A DNA stretch of 64,000 nt from DATAPD01 sp036265385 (lineage in GTDB: Bacteria > Acidobacteriota > Terriglobia > Terriglobales > Acidobacteriaceae): positions 173,487 to 237,486 of the forward strand of contig DATAPD010000008.1 in assembly GCA_036265385.1 (NCBI GenBank), written 5' to 3'. The notes beneath the pieces were generated by a model. It worked only from the letters and a program-made list of their open reading frames with translations. It had not been told where the DNA came from and did no database searches. This document shows, one piece after another, positions 51,648 to 60,724 of the stretch (position 1 is the first letter of the stretch; every line of letters begins with the position of its first letter). The position numbers were made by a program, and so were the translations under genes.

Positions 51648-52946
51648 TTGACCACCAAAACGAAAACAACACTCTCTACGCTACTTCTCGTACTGGCATC
51701 CACCACAGCGGTGCTGGCCCAGCACGCTTCCACACGGGGTCGAGTGATTGCGCCCCAATCAAATCTCGAGCGCACTGCGGACATCGGAGTTCGCGCTCAC
51801 ACAAACGTTGAGTTACTGATTCCAAGTGGTAGTGGCCCCAGTGCCTCTGCCTCTGCTCTCGGGGCCGCAACGCCCGCAAATACTCCTGCACCCGGATTCG
51901 TCGCAGAGACACCTGCATCCTTGGGATGCGTCTACTTTCTTGTATCCACGCGTATAGCGGGCTGCAAGCCAACAACCGCAACCGTCAATCCAACGGGCGG
52001 CAGCAAGGCAATCGCTATCGTGGATGCCTTCGATGCCCCCACCGCCGCAGCTGACCTGGTGACGTTTTCTGCTCAATTCGGATTACCGGTGCCGAACTTC
52101 ACTAAGGTATTTGCAACCGGAGTAAAACCACCGCAGGATCCAAGTGGCGGTTGGGAGCTCGAAGCATCTCTTGACATCGAGTGGGCCCATGCGATGGCGC
52201 CCAATGCCAAGATCATCCTGGTCGAAGCAGCGTCAAATAGTTTCAATGATTTGCTGGCCGCTGAAACTGTCGCTGCCAATCAAGTAGCCGCAGCTGGCGG
52301 TGGACAAGTTTCGAACAGTTGGGGTGGCGGAGAGTTCTCCGTCGAAACAACTTTCGATTCGAAGTTCATCAAATCGGGCGTCGTGTTCTTTGCTTCCACA
52401 GGGGACTCTCCCGGAACCGAATGGCCAGCCGTTTCCCCAAATGTCGTGGCAGTCGGCGGGACGACTATCAGCCGTAACCCCTCGACCTTAGCTTTTACGA
52501 TTGAGCGTCCATGGGCTGATGCTGGCGGCGGCAAGAGCATCTTCGAATCGATCCCTACCTATCAAACTCCGATCGCCGCCATCGTCGGAAGCTCACGCGG
52601 TGTTCCCGACGTTTCCCTCGATGCCAATCCGGATACCGGCGCCTGGGTCTTCGATTCCACTCCAGTCGGTGGCTCGACCAGCGGCTGTTGCGGCGTCTCC
52701 GGATGGTGGATCGTTGGAGGCACGAGTCTCTCCGCGCCGGCGCTGGCAGGCATCGTTAACTCTGCCGGCAATTTTGCCACCTCCAGCGATAACGAGCTGA
52801 CTACCATCTACAGCAATCTCGGCAATACTGCGGCCTTCCACGACGTTGCGAACGATTACTGCGGTCCATTCGCCGGTCTCACAGGAAAAGCTGGTTGGGA
52901 TTTCTGCACAGGAGTCGGAAGCGTCCACACCAAAGTGGGCAAATGA
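51648..52946 (+). CDS. Sedolisin-type (S53) serine protease
   Basis: A 432-residue exported protein. Start TTG 51648 with GAGAGGA before it. Signal peptide ends about residue 24 (TTAVLA|QH). The catalytic E-x-x-x-D is in WELEASLDIEWAHAM, the oxyanion Asp in FASTGDSPGTEWP, and the nucleophile in GGTSLSAPALAG. The calcium-site C-terminus is AGWDFCTGVGSVH. Sedolisins cut proteins at acid pH outside the cell. The usual large propeptide (about 180 residues) is missing; only about 90 residues precede the catalytic core. Confidence 0.88.
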   Translation: MTTKTKTTLSTLLLVLASTTAVLAQHASTRGRVIAPQSNLERTADIGVRAHTNVELLIPSGSGPSASASALGAATPANTPAPGFVAETPASLGCVYFLVSTRIAGCKPTTATVNPTGGSKAIAIVDAFDAPTAAADLVTFSAQFGLPVPNFTKVFATGVKPPQDPSGGWELEASLDIEWAHAMAPNAKIILVEAASNSFNDLLAAETVAANQVAAAGGGQVSNSWGGGEFSVETTFDSKFIKSGVVFFASTGDSPGTEWPAVSPNVVAVGGTTISRNPSTLAFTIERPWADAGGGKSIFESIPTYQTPIAAIVGSSRGVPDVSLDANPDTGAWVFDSTPVGGSTSGCCGVSGWWIVGGTSLSAPALAGIVNSAGNFATSSDNELTTIYSNLGNTAAFHDVANDYCGPFAGLTGKAGWDFCTGVGSVHTKVGK

Positions 52947-52952
52947 TAGAAA

Positions 52953-52994
52953 GCGCGAGCGCGGCTGAAAGAACTTTTCCTGCCGCTCTCGCGC
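52953..52994 (+). terminator. Possible terminator after the protease gene
   Basis: A 13-bp stem with one mismatch (GCGCGAGCGCGGC / GCCGCTCTCGCGC) and a 16-nt loop begins 6 nt after the stop. The following run ATTTCTCCC is weak in T, so it may be Rho-independent only in part. Confidence 0.5.
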
Positions 52995-53095
52995 ATTTCT
53001 CCCGCTATTTTTGTTGCTTGAGCATGGCAATATTCGCCAACGCCCTGCAGCCGAGTTTGGACTCTCGCTTTTTGAGAGTGCAAAGAGCGTTGCTA

Positions 53096-54442
53096 TCACA
53101 CCTCTTGCGTTGCTGGCAATTTTGGGGGCTGTCTGCCAGATTCGGGTTCTAAAAAATTTGTAGGATCGACCACAAGCCACGCGACGGCACCACACGCGCA
53201 GAGCAATGCAGCGAAATAGAAGGACACGTTCCACCCAAAACGCTGGGCAATCCACGGAGTAAGTGAGGCGGTCAACGCCCCTCCGATTTGTGCTCCCATA
53301 TTCATAAATCCTGAAACAGAGCCCGACGACGTGCCGGCAATAGCGGTCGTAACCGACCAGAACGAACTCTGCGCGAGATACAGAGCGGCTGCACCGCCGG
53401 CCAAGACGACGCTTGCCAAACGAGCGCTTTCAACGCGCGATCCCAGCGCGAGAAAACCAGCAGCAACCAGGAGTACCGCGCATGCGAGCAGACAACGCCC
53501 GTAACGAGGCCCCTTCCACTTGGTCAGATGGTCGCTCGCCAATCCACCGATGACGCTGCCGAAAGCCATTGCGAGCGGCGGCAGCATGGCATAAAAAGCA
53601 CTGGCTTTTAGATTCAACCCACGCACGCGCGCCAGGTAAATAAAAAACCAGCTAAAGAAGATCCAGGCGACGTAGCCGAACGAAAAGTAACTGAAGGTGA
53701 TTGCGAGCACTTCCTTACTCTTGAGAACGGTGTTCCAGCTTACAAGTCGCGTCTCGCCTGATGATGCTGGCTGATTCGCTTTGAGTCCGGCCTGAATGTA
53801 TGCAAGTTCTTCGACGGATACTCCTGAGTGTTCTGCGGGAGTGTCGCGAGCGACCACGTACCAGACCGCTCCTGCCGTCAAGCCCAATAGTGCGCACGCA
53901 TAAAACGAAAATCGCCATCCGTGGTTCAGCATCAAGTATGTGATGAGTGGGGGAGAAAGGCCAGCACCGACCCCAACACCTGCAAAAATCCAGCCGTTCG
54001 CAATTCCTTGCTCATTCGCGGGAATCCATCTCGCAACGAACTGATTCGATGCCGGATAAACCAGCGCTTCTCCCGCACCTAGAAGAAATCGAACGACCAT
54101 GAACAGAATCAGTGCATTCCCGACGTTGGCCGGTATCAAAGCTGTCGCGGCAGTGAAAATACCCCACCATATGACTCCAAGCGCCAGGATGCGCCTTGGC
54201 CCAAAGCGATCCGCCAGTCTCCCGCCGGGCGCTTGAAACAGGGCATAGCCGACCAAAAGCGCGCTGAAGATGTATCCAAGCTGAACATTGTTCAAGTGAT
54301 ACGTATCTGCAATGGAACCGCCCGCAATCGAGATGTTCACGCGATCGAGAAACGCGATCACGCTTAGGATGAACATCCAGAACACGAGTATCCAGCGAAC
54401 GCGACTTGCTTTTGGAACTGTCACTTTATCTTCCGTAGCCAA
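53096..54442 (-). CDS. MFS transporter, anion:cation symporter (ACS) type
   Basis: A 448-residue transporter with 12 membrane segments. The family start WILVFWMFILSVIAFLDRVNISIAGGSIADTYHL and GGRLADRFGPRRILALG resemble hexuronate/glucarate (ExuT/GudP) symporters. It probably imports an organic or sugar acid. It is last of a group (RraA, PQQ dehydrogenase, RidA, this gene) read on the same strand, and is the only transporter of the cluster. Confidence 0.9.
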   Translation of the reverse strand: MATEDKVTVPKASRVRWILVFWMFILSVIAFLDRVNISIAGGSIADTYHLNNVQLGYIFSALLVGYALFQAPGGRLADRFGPRRILALGVIWWGIFTAATALIPANVGNALILFMVVRFLLGAGEALVYPASNQFVARWIPANEQGIANGWIFAGVGVGAGLSPPLITYLMLNHGWRFSFYACALLGLTAGAVWYVVARDTPAEHSGVSVEELAYIQAGLKANQPASSGETRLVSWNTVLKSKEVLAITFSYFSFGYVAWIFFSWFFIYLARVRGLNLKASAFYAMLPPLAMAFGSVIGGLASDHLTKWKGPRYGRCLLACAVLLVAAGFLALGSRVESARLASVVLAGGAAALYLAQSSFWSVTTAIAGTSSGSVSGFMNMGAQIGGALTASLTPWIAQRFGWNVSFYFAALLCACGAVAWLVVDPTNFLEPESGRQPPKLPATQEV

Positions 54443-54482
54443 CGATCAACTGTCGTGACGATTCGTCCTCCATCTTTTCGCG

Positions 54483-54980
54483 TCACTTGAGCGTTACAGC
54501 CGCAATGCAGTTGATCTCAATCATGGAGTTACCCGGCAAGCCTGCTACAGCGACCGTAGTCCGAGCGGGGCCACCATGCGGAAAATATGTTTTGAAGATC
54601 TTGTTCATGGCTTCGTAATGAGTAAGGTCGCTTAGGAACACGGTGAGTTGCAGAATACTATCCATGGTCCCACCCCCGACCTCGACAAGCTGTTTCACGT
54701 TCTCCATCACTTTTGTGGTGTGGCTGTCGATATCATCCTTGCCAACGGGTCCATTGGAATTTGCGCCTTGGCCGGCAATATAGATCAACCCGTTATGGAT
54801 GATCAGCGGAGTAATCATCTGCGTCCCATCAGCTGGCTTGCCATCGCGGTTCAATTTCTGTACTGATTCGTTCTTTTTTGCGAAGGCTCTTTCCGAGAAC
54901 AAGCTGGTAATACCCACAATTGAGAACAGGCCAGCTACGCTGCCCATCACACTTCGACGATTGGGAAAAGCTGCTTTCAT
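54483..54980 (-). CDS. Exported RidA-family protein (Tat signal)
   Basis: A 165-residue protein; ATG 54980 with AGGAG 5 nt before. The first 35 residues are a twin-arginine signal (NRRSVMGSVAGLFSIVG, ending AFA|KK). The mature domain is RidA/YjgF: LIIHNGLIYIAGQGANSNGPVG, HTTKVMENVKQLVEVGGGTMDSILQLTVFLSDLTHYEAMNKIF and the catalytic Arg in GPARTTVAVAGLP, with EINCIAAV at the end. RidA enzymes hydrolyse reactive enamines or imines made by PLP enzymes, usually in the cytosol. Export via Tat is unusual and fits the exported PLP enzyme at 60725. Confidence 0.88.
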   Translation of the reverse strand: MKAAFPNRRSVMGSVAGLFSIVGITSLFSERAFAKKNESVQKLNRDGKPADGTQMITPLIIHNGLIYIAGQGANSNGPVGKDDIDSHTTKVMENVKQLVEVGGGTMDSILQLTVFLSDLTHYEAMNKIFKTYFPHGGPARTTVAVAGLPGNSMIEINCIAAVTLK

Positions 54981-55016
54981 AAGTCTCCTATCGAATCCAG
55001 TTTTCGAGATCATCAG

Positions 55017-56633
55017 CTATGGAAGAGTAAAACTAAAAATGCTGTCGCCGGCGGCGATTGCGACATATTGTTTACCCTCTACTGCGTAACTCATTGGTGA
55101 GGCATTAAATGTCTGTCCGGTATTGAAGTGCCACAACGCTCTTCCAGTAATCGCATCCACGGCCTCAAAAGACTCGGCGTCATCGCCAAAGAAGACAAGC
55201 GAACCAGCCGTGGTCATAGTCCCTCCTGAGGAATGCGCACCTCCGACCTGCGGATACTTCCACGCAAGCGTCAATGTTCGGAGGTCGAAGGCGATCAAAA
55301 CCTTCGTTGACTGTTCTCCAGGGATACGCTTCGAGCCTGTCGAATAATAGGACACTCCTTCCGCAAATTGTTGCGGCTTCCGAAAGAACGTTTCGCACTC
55401 TTCAAGAGCAAGGAAGTATACGAGATGTGTCCGTTCATTGTAGGACGGCGAAAACCAGTTCGTGGCGCCGGCAATGCCCGGACAGATGCGGGTTCCGTTC
55501 TCAGACGGTATGAGGCCTGTAAGAATTGGTCTGCCCTTTGCGTCGATCCCCGAAGCCCAACTCAACTTATCGACAAACCTTCGAGCGGAGAGGAACTCTC
55601 CAGTAGTGCGATCAAGAACGTAAAGAAAACCGTTGCGGTTCGCCTGTACGAGTAGCTTCCTCGGCACCCCATTGTAAGGAGCATCGATGAGCATGGGAGT
55701 TTCGTTCGCATCAAAATCGAAAAGATCGTGCGGCGTAAATTGGAAATACCACTTGAGTTGCCCATTATCAGGATTGAGAGCGAGCACGCAGGCCGTGTAC
55801 AGATCGTCGCCCGGACGCACGCTGCCGTCAAAATCGGGAGCAGCATTGCTGGTCGTCCAATAAAGGATGTTGGTCTCAGCGTCGTAGGTGCCTGGCATCC
55901 ACGTCGTGCCGCCGCCCCGCAGGTATGAATTTCCTGGCCAGCTGTCTGAACCAAATTCTCCTGGGCCAGGAATTGTCCAGAATCGCCAAAGAAACTTTCC
56001 ATCGCGCGGGTCATATGCCGCGACGAAGCCTCTCACGCCGTCATCGCCCCCCGAAGTGCCTACGATCACTTTATCGTTAACAATCAGAGGAGCGCTGGTC
56101 GCACCGTAGTTACGATTCCAGTCCGCAAACGGAATATCCCAGAGAAGTTGGCCGGAGCGCGCGTCCAGACAAAGCAGGTGCGCATTATCCGTGAACCGAT
56201 AGAGACGCGAGTGCCACAACGCAACTCCTCGGCTCAGGTGACGCGACGCATCATCGATCAATCCCTCGGACGGACGACGCCGATTTTCCCAGATCTTTCG
56301 TCCCGTGCGGGCGTCTAGCGCGAACGTATCGTTGGCGGAGGTGACGAACATCATCCCGTTAAAAACTAATGGGGTCACTTCCAGTCGGTCGGAAGTGGGT
56401 GCGTGGAAGACCCATTCCGCGCGAAGCTGCGCAACGTTCGAGACGTTGATCTGCTCAAGTGCACTGAACCGTCGGCCTGTGTAATCGCCATTGTAGGAAA
56501 CCCAGTTCTCTTCTGGGGTTCGCACCAGCAGATCAGAAGAGCGAACGTCAAAGACATCGGGAGCAGCGATAGCAGCCTGCCTGAGGGCTCCAAGCAATAG
56601 CAATGGGAGAGCGGCCCTTAGGATCGCTTTCAT
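55017..56633 (-). CDS. PQQ-dependent dehydrogenase (quinoprotein) with possible lanthanide motif
   Basis: A 538-residue periplasmic enzyme; start at ATG 56633 with GGAGAG upstream. Signal ends ALRQAAIA|AP. It is an eight-bladed quinoprotein propeller of the alcohol dehydrogenase family: WVSYNGDYTGRRFSALEQINVSNV, GGGTTWMPGTYDAETNILYW and PGDDLYTACVLALNPDNGQLKWYFQF. The active region is HDLFDFDANE, with Asp two residues after the catalytic Asp, as in XoxF/PedH-type lanthanide enzymes. The vicinal Cys pair of methanol dehydrogenase is absent (DDASRHLSRGVALW). It probably passes electrons to the cytochrome at 57639. Substrate unknown. Confidence 0.9.
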   Translation of the reverse strand: MKAILRAALPLLLLGALRQAAIAAPDVFDVRSSDLLVRTPEENWVSYNGDYTGRRFSALEQINVSNVAQLRAEWVFHAPTSDRLEVTPLVFNGMMFVTSANDTFALDARTGRKIWENRRRPSEGLIDDASRHLSRGVALWHSRLYRFTDNAHLLCLDARSGQLLWDIPFADWNRNYGATSAPLIVNDKVIVGTSGGDDGVRGFVAAYDPRDGKFLWRFWTIPGPGEFGSDSWPGNSYLRGGGTTWMPGTYDAETNILYWTTSNAAPDFDGSVRPGDDLYTACVLALNPDNGQLKWYFQFTPHDLFDFDANETPMLIDAPYNGVPRKLLVQANRNGFLYVLDRTTGEFLSARRFVDKLSWASGIDAKGRPILTGLIPSENGTRICPGIAGATNWFSPSYNERTHLVYFLALEECETFFRKPQQFAEGVSYYSTGSKRIPGEQSTKVLIAFDLRTLTLAWKYPQVGGAHSSGGTMTTAGSLVFFGDDAESFEAVDAITGRALWHFNTGQTFNASPMSYAVEGKQYVAIAAGDSIFSFTLP

Positions 56634-56730
56634 CTTCTCTCTCCAATGACTCACGTTGAACGAATCCATTACCATGGCTGTTCCGAACCCCAAAAAACTC
56701 CCATGAACATTACCAATCACAGGTGATTTT

Positions 56731-57504
56731 TCACAACCGGCCAAACTTCTTCACTGCCTCAACGATTGACTTGTACTTCTCGATGTAGGCATACATGGAA
56801 TGTTCTTTGAAATCCATATCCTGAGCGAGTGCCAACACGTCTTTCGCTCTGTTCTTGGGCACGACCACCACGCCGTCACTGTCCGCGACGATGATGTCTC
56901 CCGGGTTGACAGGAACTCCGTCGCAGCTCACCGGAACGTTTGCACCCGCAAATCTGTAATGATGGACCGATGTGGACGGAACTATTCCGGTTGCAAAGAC
57001 TGGGAAACCTATTTTTCGGAGATGCGCGACGTCGCGAACACCCCCGTCAATCACAGCCCCTGAATAATTGCGAGCAGCCATGGCTGTTCCCATGAGTCCT
57101 CCCATCCCGGCGATGTCAGCACCGTCCTCCACCACCATGACCCATACGGAGTTGGTGGATCCCGAATCAATCGTCGCCAACATGCCGCTCAATGCTTGCG
57201 GATCGGTGTTGCCTTCGTCCTTCTTAAGGATCACCGTTACGGCATAGCCAACGAATTTGCTGGTGAAGATCGCCTGCATACGATGGCTCATGTACATCTT
57301 TTTGCCTACGAGTTGCTCGATCGCGTCAGACACCGATGCGACCTCAGTGTGACGAAAACCTTCCAGCAAATTGCCTTCTTCAGACGTGATGGCCTGAGTC
57401 GTTTGGGCAAACCCATCTTTCATGAGTTCACGGCCGGACAGCAGCAAGGTGATGAAAAAAACAGCCCCGAGAAGCCATCGGCTCCTAAGAGAAGATTTGT
57501 CCAC
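56731..57504 (-). CDS. Exported RraA-like protein
   Basis: A 257-residue protein. Start GTG 57504 with GGAGG nearby gives a Sec signal (RWLLGAVFFITLLLSGRELMKDGFA|QTT). The RraA domain has GLMGTAMAARNYSGAVIDGGVRDVAHLRKIGFPVFATG (DGxxRD metal motif) and IIVADSDGVVVVP. RraA-type proteins act as aldolases for 4-hydroxy-4-methyl-2-oxoglutarate or related oxo-acids in the cytosol. Here it appears exported. It lies between the PQQ dehydrogenase gene (97 nt) and the divergent cytochrome gene. Confidence 0.85.
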   Translation of the reverse strand: MDKSSLRSRWLLGAVFFITLLLSGRELMKDGFAQTTQAITSEEGNLLEGFRHTEVASVSDAIEQLVGKKMYMSHRMQAIFTSKFVGYAVTVILKKDEGNTDPQALSGMLATIDSGSTNSVWVMVVEDGADIAGMGGLMGTAMAARNYSGAVIDGGVRDVAHLRKIGFPVFATGIVPSTSVHHYRFAGANVPVSCDGVPVNPGDIIVADSDGVVVVPKNRAKDVLALAQDMDFKEHSMYAYIEKYKSIVEAVKKFGRL

Positions 57505-57638
57505 GAAGTCCTCCACGATATATATATGTGCGCGGACTCTAGCATTGATGACGTGCTGATGTGAAGTGTGCCCAGATCTGCCGTGGCGGGAACACATCCT
57601 AAAACCGAGACTGGTAACTTCCGCTATAAGGATGACAT

Positions 57639-58490
57639 GTGACTGATTTCTTTCGATTTTTGCGCAAAATGTCATGGTGGATCGCATCGTGCTTTGTCGC
57701 TATCTCCATCGGCTTGAATGCCCAGCGATCCGGACCGCCTGAACATGATGCTCAAGCGCGCCAGGACTTTGCGGCCAGTTGTGCTGGATGCCATGGGCTC
57801 GATGGAAGAGGCGGTGAACGGGCCCCTAACATCGCTAGCCGAAAAGAAGTACTACGTCTCTCGGACGATAATTTGTTCGGCATCATCCAGAACGGAATCG
57901 TTGGAACGGGCATGCCTGCTTTTCGCCAATTAAAAAAGGCCCGGATCAATGCGATTGTTGGTTATCTCCGATTACTTCAGGGAAAAACAGCAAGCGCAAA
58001 ATTGCCTGGCAACCCTGAATCGGGCAAAAAATTGTTTTTTGGGACAGCGCAATGCTCGCGTTGCCATACCATTCAGGGAGACGGAGGCCTCATCGGTTCT
58101 GATTTGTTCGCGTACGCGGGAAATCTTTCGTCGGATGAACTTCGAGAAGCAATTATCGATGCCGGAACGGCAGGGACTCGTTCGCACAAACTGGTCGCGG
58201 TAAAGCTGAATGAAGGGCAGCGGCTTGAAGGAGTCATCCGTAATGAAGACAATTTTTCGGCACAACTACAAACTCTAGACGGAGCGTTCCATTCTCTGAA
58301 GAAGTCATCCTCAGTCATTCCCCCAGCCTCGCTCCAGATCACTTTGTTAACCGACTATACAGGCTCGCTGAATGCCTCAGAACTCAATGACATCATCAGC
58401 TATCTGATGATTCTTGCGCCAAAGGCCGAGGAGGGTTCAGTCGGATCAAACTCTTCAGTCCAACAATCCGGCCCAACGGATAACCAGTGA
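57639..58490 (+). CDS. Di-haem cytochrome c, putative heme-binding domain type
   Basis: A 283-residue exported protein; GTG 57639 or ATG 57669 start. Signal MSWWIASCFVAISIGLNA|QR. First c-type haem motif is CAGCH (SCAGCHGLDGRGGER), with RLLQ helix; the second is CSRCH (QCSRCHTIQGDGGLIGSDL). The second half resembles the putative haem-binding domain of planctomycete/verrucomicrobial dehydrogenases, with the beta-rich end KLVAVKLNEGQRLEGVIRNED. It probably accepts electrons from the PQQ enzyme of this cluster. It overlaps the SMP-30 gene by 4 nt. Confidence 0.87.
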   Translation: MTDFFRFLRKMSWWIASCFVAISIGLNAQRSGPPEHDAQARQDFAASCAGCHGLDGRGGERAPNIASRKEVLRLSDDNLFGIIQNGIVGTGMPAFRQLKKARINAIVGYLRLLQGKTASAKLPGNPESGKKLFFGTAQCSRCHTIQGDGGLIGSDLFAYAGNLSSDELREAIIDAGTAGTRSHKLVAVKLNEGQRLEGVIRNEDNFSAQLQTLDGAFHSLKKSSSVIPPASLQITLLTDYTGSLNASELNDIISYLMILAPKAEEGSVGSNSSVQQSGPTDNQ

Positions 58491-59458
58491 CTACAGGCTC
58501 GAAATGCAACTTCAAACTCCTATCGCTCGCAATTGTGCTTACTTCCTTTGGACTATCGTTCGCACACACATCACAGAAATTTGAGTTGCAGGCCGAGCGA
58601 TCGGAATTTTGGAATCTCGTCGACAAAAACGAACAGATGACTCGCGTCGCTACTGGTTTTGGCTTTACGGAGGGCCCGGTGTGGGACGAGTCGGGATTTC
58701 TTTATGTGAGCGACGAAGTCCAGAACAAGATTTATCGGGTGTACTTGGACAGACACAAGGAAGACTATATCGCGCTCGGTAATCCTGACGGCAACACGTT
58801 CGACCGTCAGAAGCGCCTGATCGATTGCGCCAGTGTGCTGCGCGCAATTCTCCAAATCACCCCAGATGGGAAATATAAAGTCCTAACCAACCAATACCAG
58901 GGTAAGAAACTGAATACTCCAAACGATGTTGTGGTCGGACCGGATGGAGCAATTTACTTCACGGATCCGAACATGGATCTGGAGAAGGGTGCGAAGCAGG
59001 AACTTCCGTTTCAGGGCGTATATCGGTTGGATGAGAATGGTGAACTGCGTCTGCTCACGAAAGACTTGGCCCAACCGAACGGCCTTGCCTTTTCACCTGA
59101 CGGCAAACATTTTTAGGTCGACGACAGTGAGCAACGCAACATTCGCATTTATGACGTATCGAAAGACGGCACGCTCTCGAACGGGAAAATCTTCGGCGAG
59201 GAGCCTGGCGGCCCAAAGGATGGTGTGCCCGACGGAATAAAGGTCGACACAGATGGAAATTTGTATGTCACCGGTCCGAAAGGAATTTGGGTGTGGAATG
59301 CGCAAGGCAAACACCTGGGCACAATCGTCGTACCCGAGCAACCCGCAAACCTGACTTGGGGTGACAACGACTATCGAACGCTGTACATCACTGCAACTAC
59401 CTCCGTGTACCGCCTACGGATGAAGGCGAAAGGCTTCGTTCCCTATCTAGTTCATTGA
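58487..59458 (+). pseudogene. SMP-30/gluconolactonase-like gene with internal TAG
   Basis: A single frame reads through 324 codons with one TAG at 59114-59116. The front part (to FSPDGKHF) has a signal peptide (FKLLSLAIVLTSFGLSFA|HT) and GFGFTEGPVWDESGFLYVSDEVQNKIYR. The frame goes on in register as VDDSEQRNIRIYDVSKDGTLSNGKIF and GGPKDGVPDGIKVDTDGNLYVTGPKGIWVWN. Homologues would have a Tyr at the TAG (KHFYVDDSEQ); TAT or TAC to TAG needs one change. The family hydrolyses sugar lactones and needs both halves of the six-bladed propeller. It is likely a pseudogene; sequencing error is also possible. Its position fits lactone hydrolysis after PQQ oxidation. Confidence 0.82.
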
Positions 59459-59462
59459 ACGT

Positions 59463-60692
59463 TTAGTGATTAGCCGGACGAACGGCAATCAGCGATACCT
59501 GCTCCAGATCTGGGTAGTGGTCGTCTTTATCGGGCACACGCTTTGTTGGCGCAATCTGTGCAACAGTAGTTCGCGCCGGCAGCATTCGATTGAAGTATTG
59601 AACGTAAACGCTGTCGAATTCTTCTAGGTCCGATAGATCATCGAGATACACGTTTGTGGACACCACATCATCGAAAGTCAGCCCTGCCTCTTCCAGATTA
59701 TCCAGAAGATTTCTCATGGTTTGACGCAGCTGGTGCGGCGTGTTCGTCGCATAGACGCCGCCGTGTGGTCCGGGGATAAATCCACTCTTCGCTGAGCAAA
59801 ACAAAGTGTCCCCTGCAAACACGCAAGGGCTCGCGGTTGGACTGGGCGCCATGTTCTTCGGTCGAATCGCCTGCCGTTTATTCAGATCGCGGACGGCAAC
59901 TCCCGTGTATTCGATATGGGCACCGTTAGGAAGACTTGAAACTTCTATCGTCGCGCGGCCCGGCGTATTGCCAAACTCAAAACGCCGCGCATAACGCTCG
60001 TTCATGACCTTCGTCGGAATGCTTGCCGTTAGATATGGATTTACGAACACCATGTTGTGCAGATCGAGGCCCGCTGCTTCAACAACTGCTCTCAAGCGAT
60101 CGAGTGCGAAATCGACCTCGGCTCCAGAATCGCTAGGGATTTGGCCCGAAGCTGGATCCATCCCCAATACTCCGGAAACAAAGAGTCGGTCGTGTGTCAG
60201 CATGCCAGGTGAGACAGGCTCATCGGACTTGAAGCCGACCGGCCGCACAGCTTTCTTATCAGCAACGTTGCGCACAGCAACTGCGTTGATCTCAATCGAG
60301 GGCTCGGGAAGTTTAGCCACTCCCAACACGGCTCGCGCTGGAGGATTTCTGCCAAAGACCTCGCCAAAAACCTCGTTCATCTCTCCATACTTGCCCATAT
60401 CGTCGAGGTAGACCTGCACGTAGACCACGTTCTCGAGCGTCAGGCCGGCTGCTTGAACGATTGCCTTCACATTGTCGAGTGCCTGGCGAACCTGCGCTCT
60501 GAAACTTGCAGGCAATGTTCCGTCCGGAAGCCGCGGTCCCTGACCGGAAACGTAAAGGTAATCGCCTGCATCGACACCAACAGACGCTGTACGATTCGCA
60601 GAGGCAGGCATGTTCGCGGGCATAACAGGCCGTACTTGTGCCTGAACGACGGGAATCCACAACATCAGAAATCCAACAAACAGCGATCGCAT
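59463..60692 (-). CDS. Exported protein with three tandem RidA domains
   Basis: A 409-residue exported protein. Signal MRSLFVGFLMLWIPVVQA|QV. It holds three RidA-like domains in a row: residues about 35-145 (catalytic-type Arg in PPARAVLGVAKLPEPSIEIN), 165-270 (TPGRATIEVSSLPNGAHIE) and 285-405 (LPARTTVAQIAP). Each repeats the GDYLYVSGQG and QVRQALDNVKAIVQAAGLTLENVVYVQVYLDD pattern. Natural RidA proteins are single-domain trimers. The fused protein may form a trimer-like unit from one chain. It lies 32 nt downstream of the PLP-enzyme gene on the same strand. Confidence 0.85.
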   Translation of the reverse strand: MRSLFVGFLMLWIPVVQAQVRPVMPANMPASANRTASVGVDAGDYLYVSGQGPRLPDGTLPASFRAQVRQALDNVKAIVQAAGLTLENVVYVQVYLDDMGKYGEMNEVFGEVFGRNPPARAVLGVAKLPEPSIEINAVAVRNVADKKAVRPVGFKSDEPVSPGMLTHDRLFVSGVLGMDPASGQIPSDSGAEVDFALDRLRAVVEAAGLDLHNMVFVNPYLTASIPTKVMNERYARRFEFGNTPGRATIEVSSLPNGAHIEYTGVAVRDLNKRQAIRPKNMAPSPTASPCVFAGDTLFCSAKSGFIPGPHGGVYATNTPHQLRQTMRNLLDNLEEAGLTFDDVVSTNVYLDDLSDLEEFDSVYVQYFNRMLPARTTVAQIAPTKRVPDKDDHYPDLEQVSLIAVRPANH

Positions 60693-60724
60693 CGTTTGCT
60701 CCGCGAAAATGTGCAACTGTGCTC

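Noticed and set aside
45834..59458. TAG recoding as an amino acid in this organism
   Set aside because: Both interrupted genes (phoU, SMP-30) have TAG at places expecting different residues (Glu-like and Tyr), and many intact genes in this window end with TAG. Two pseudogenes are the simpler explanation.
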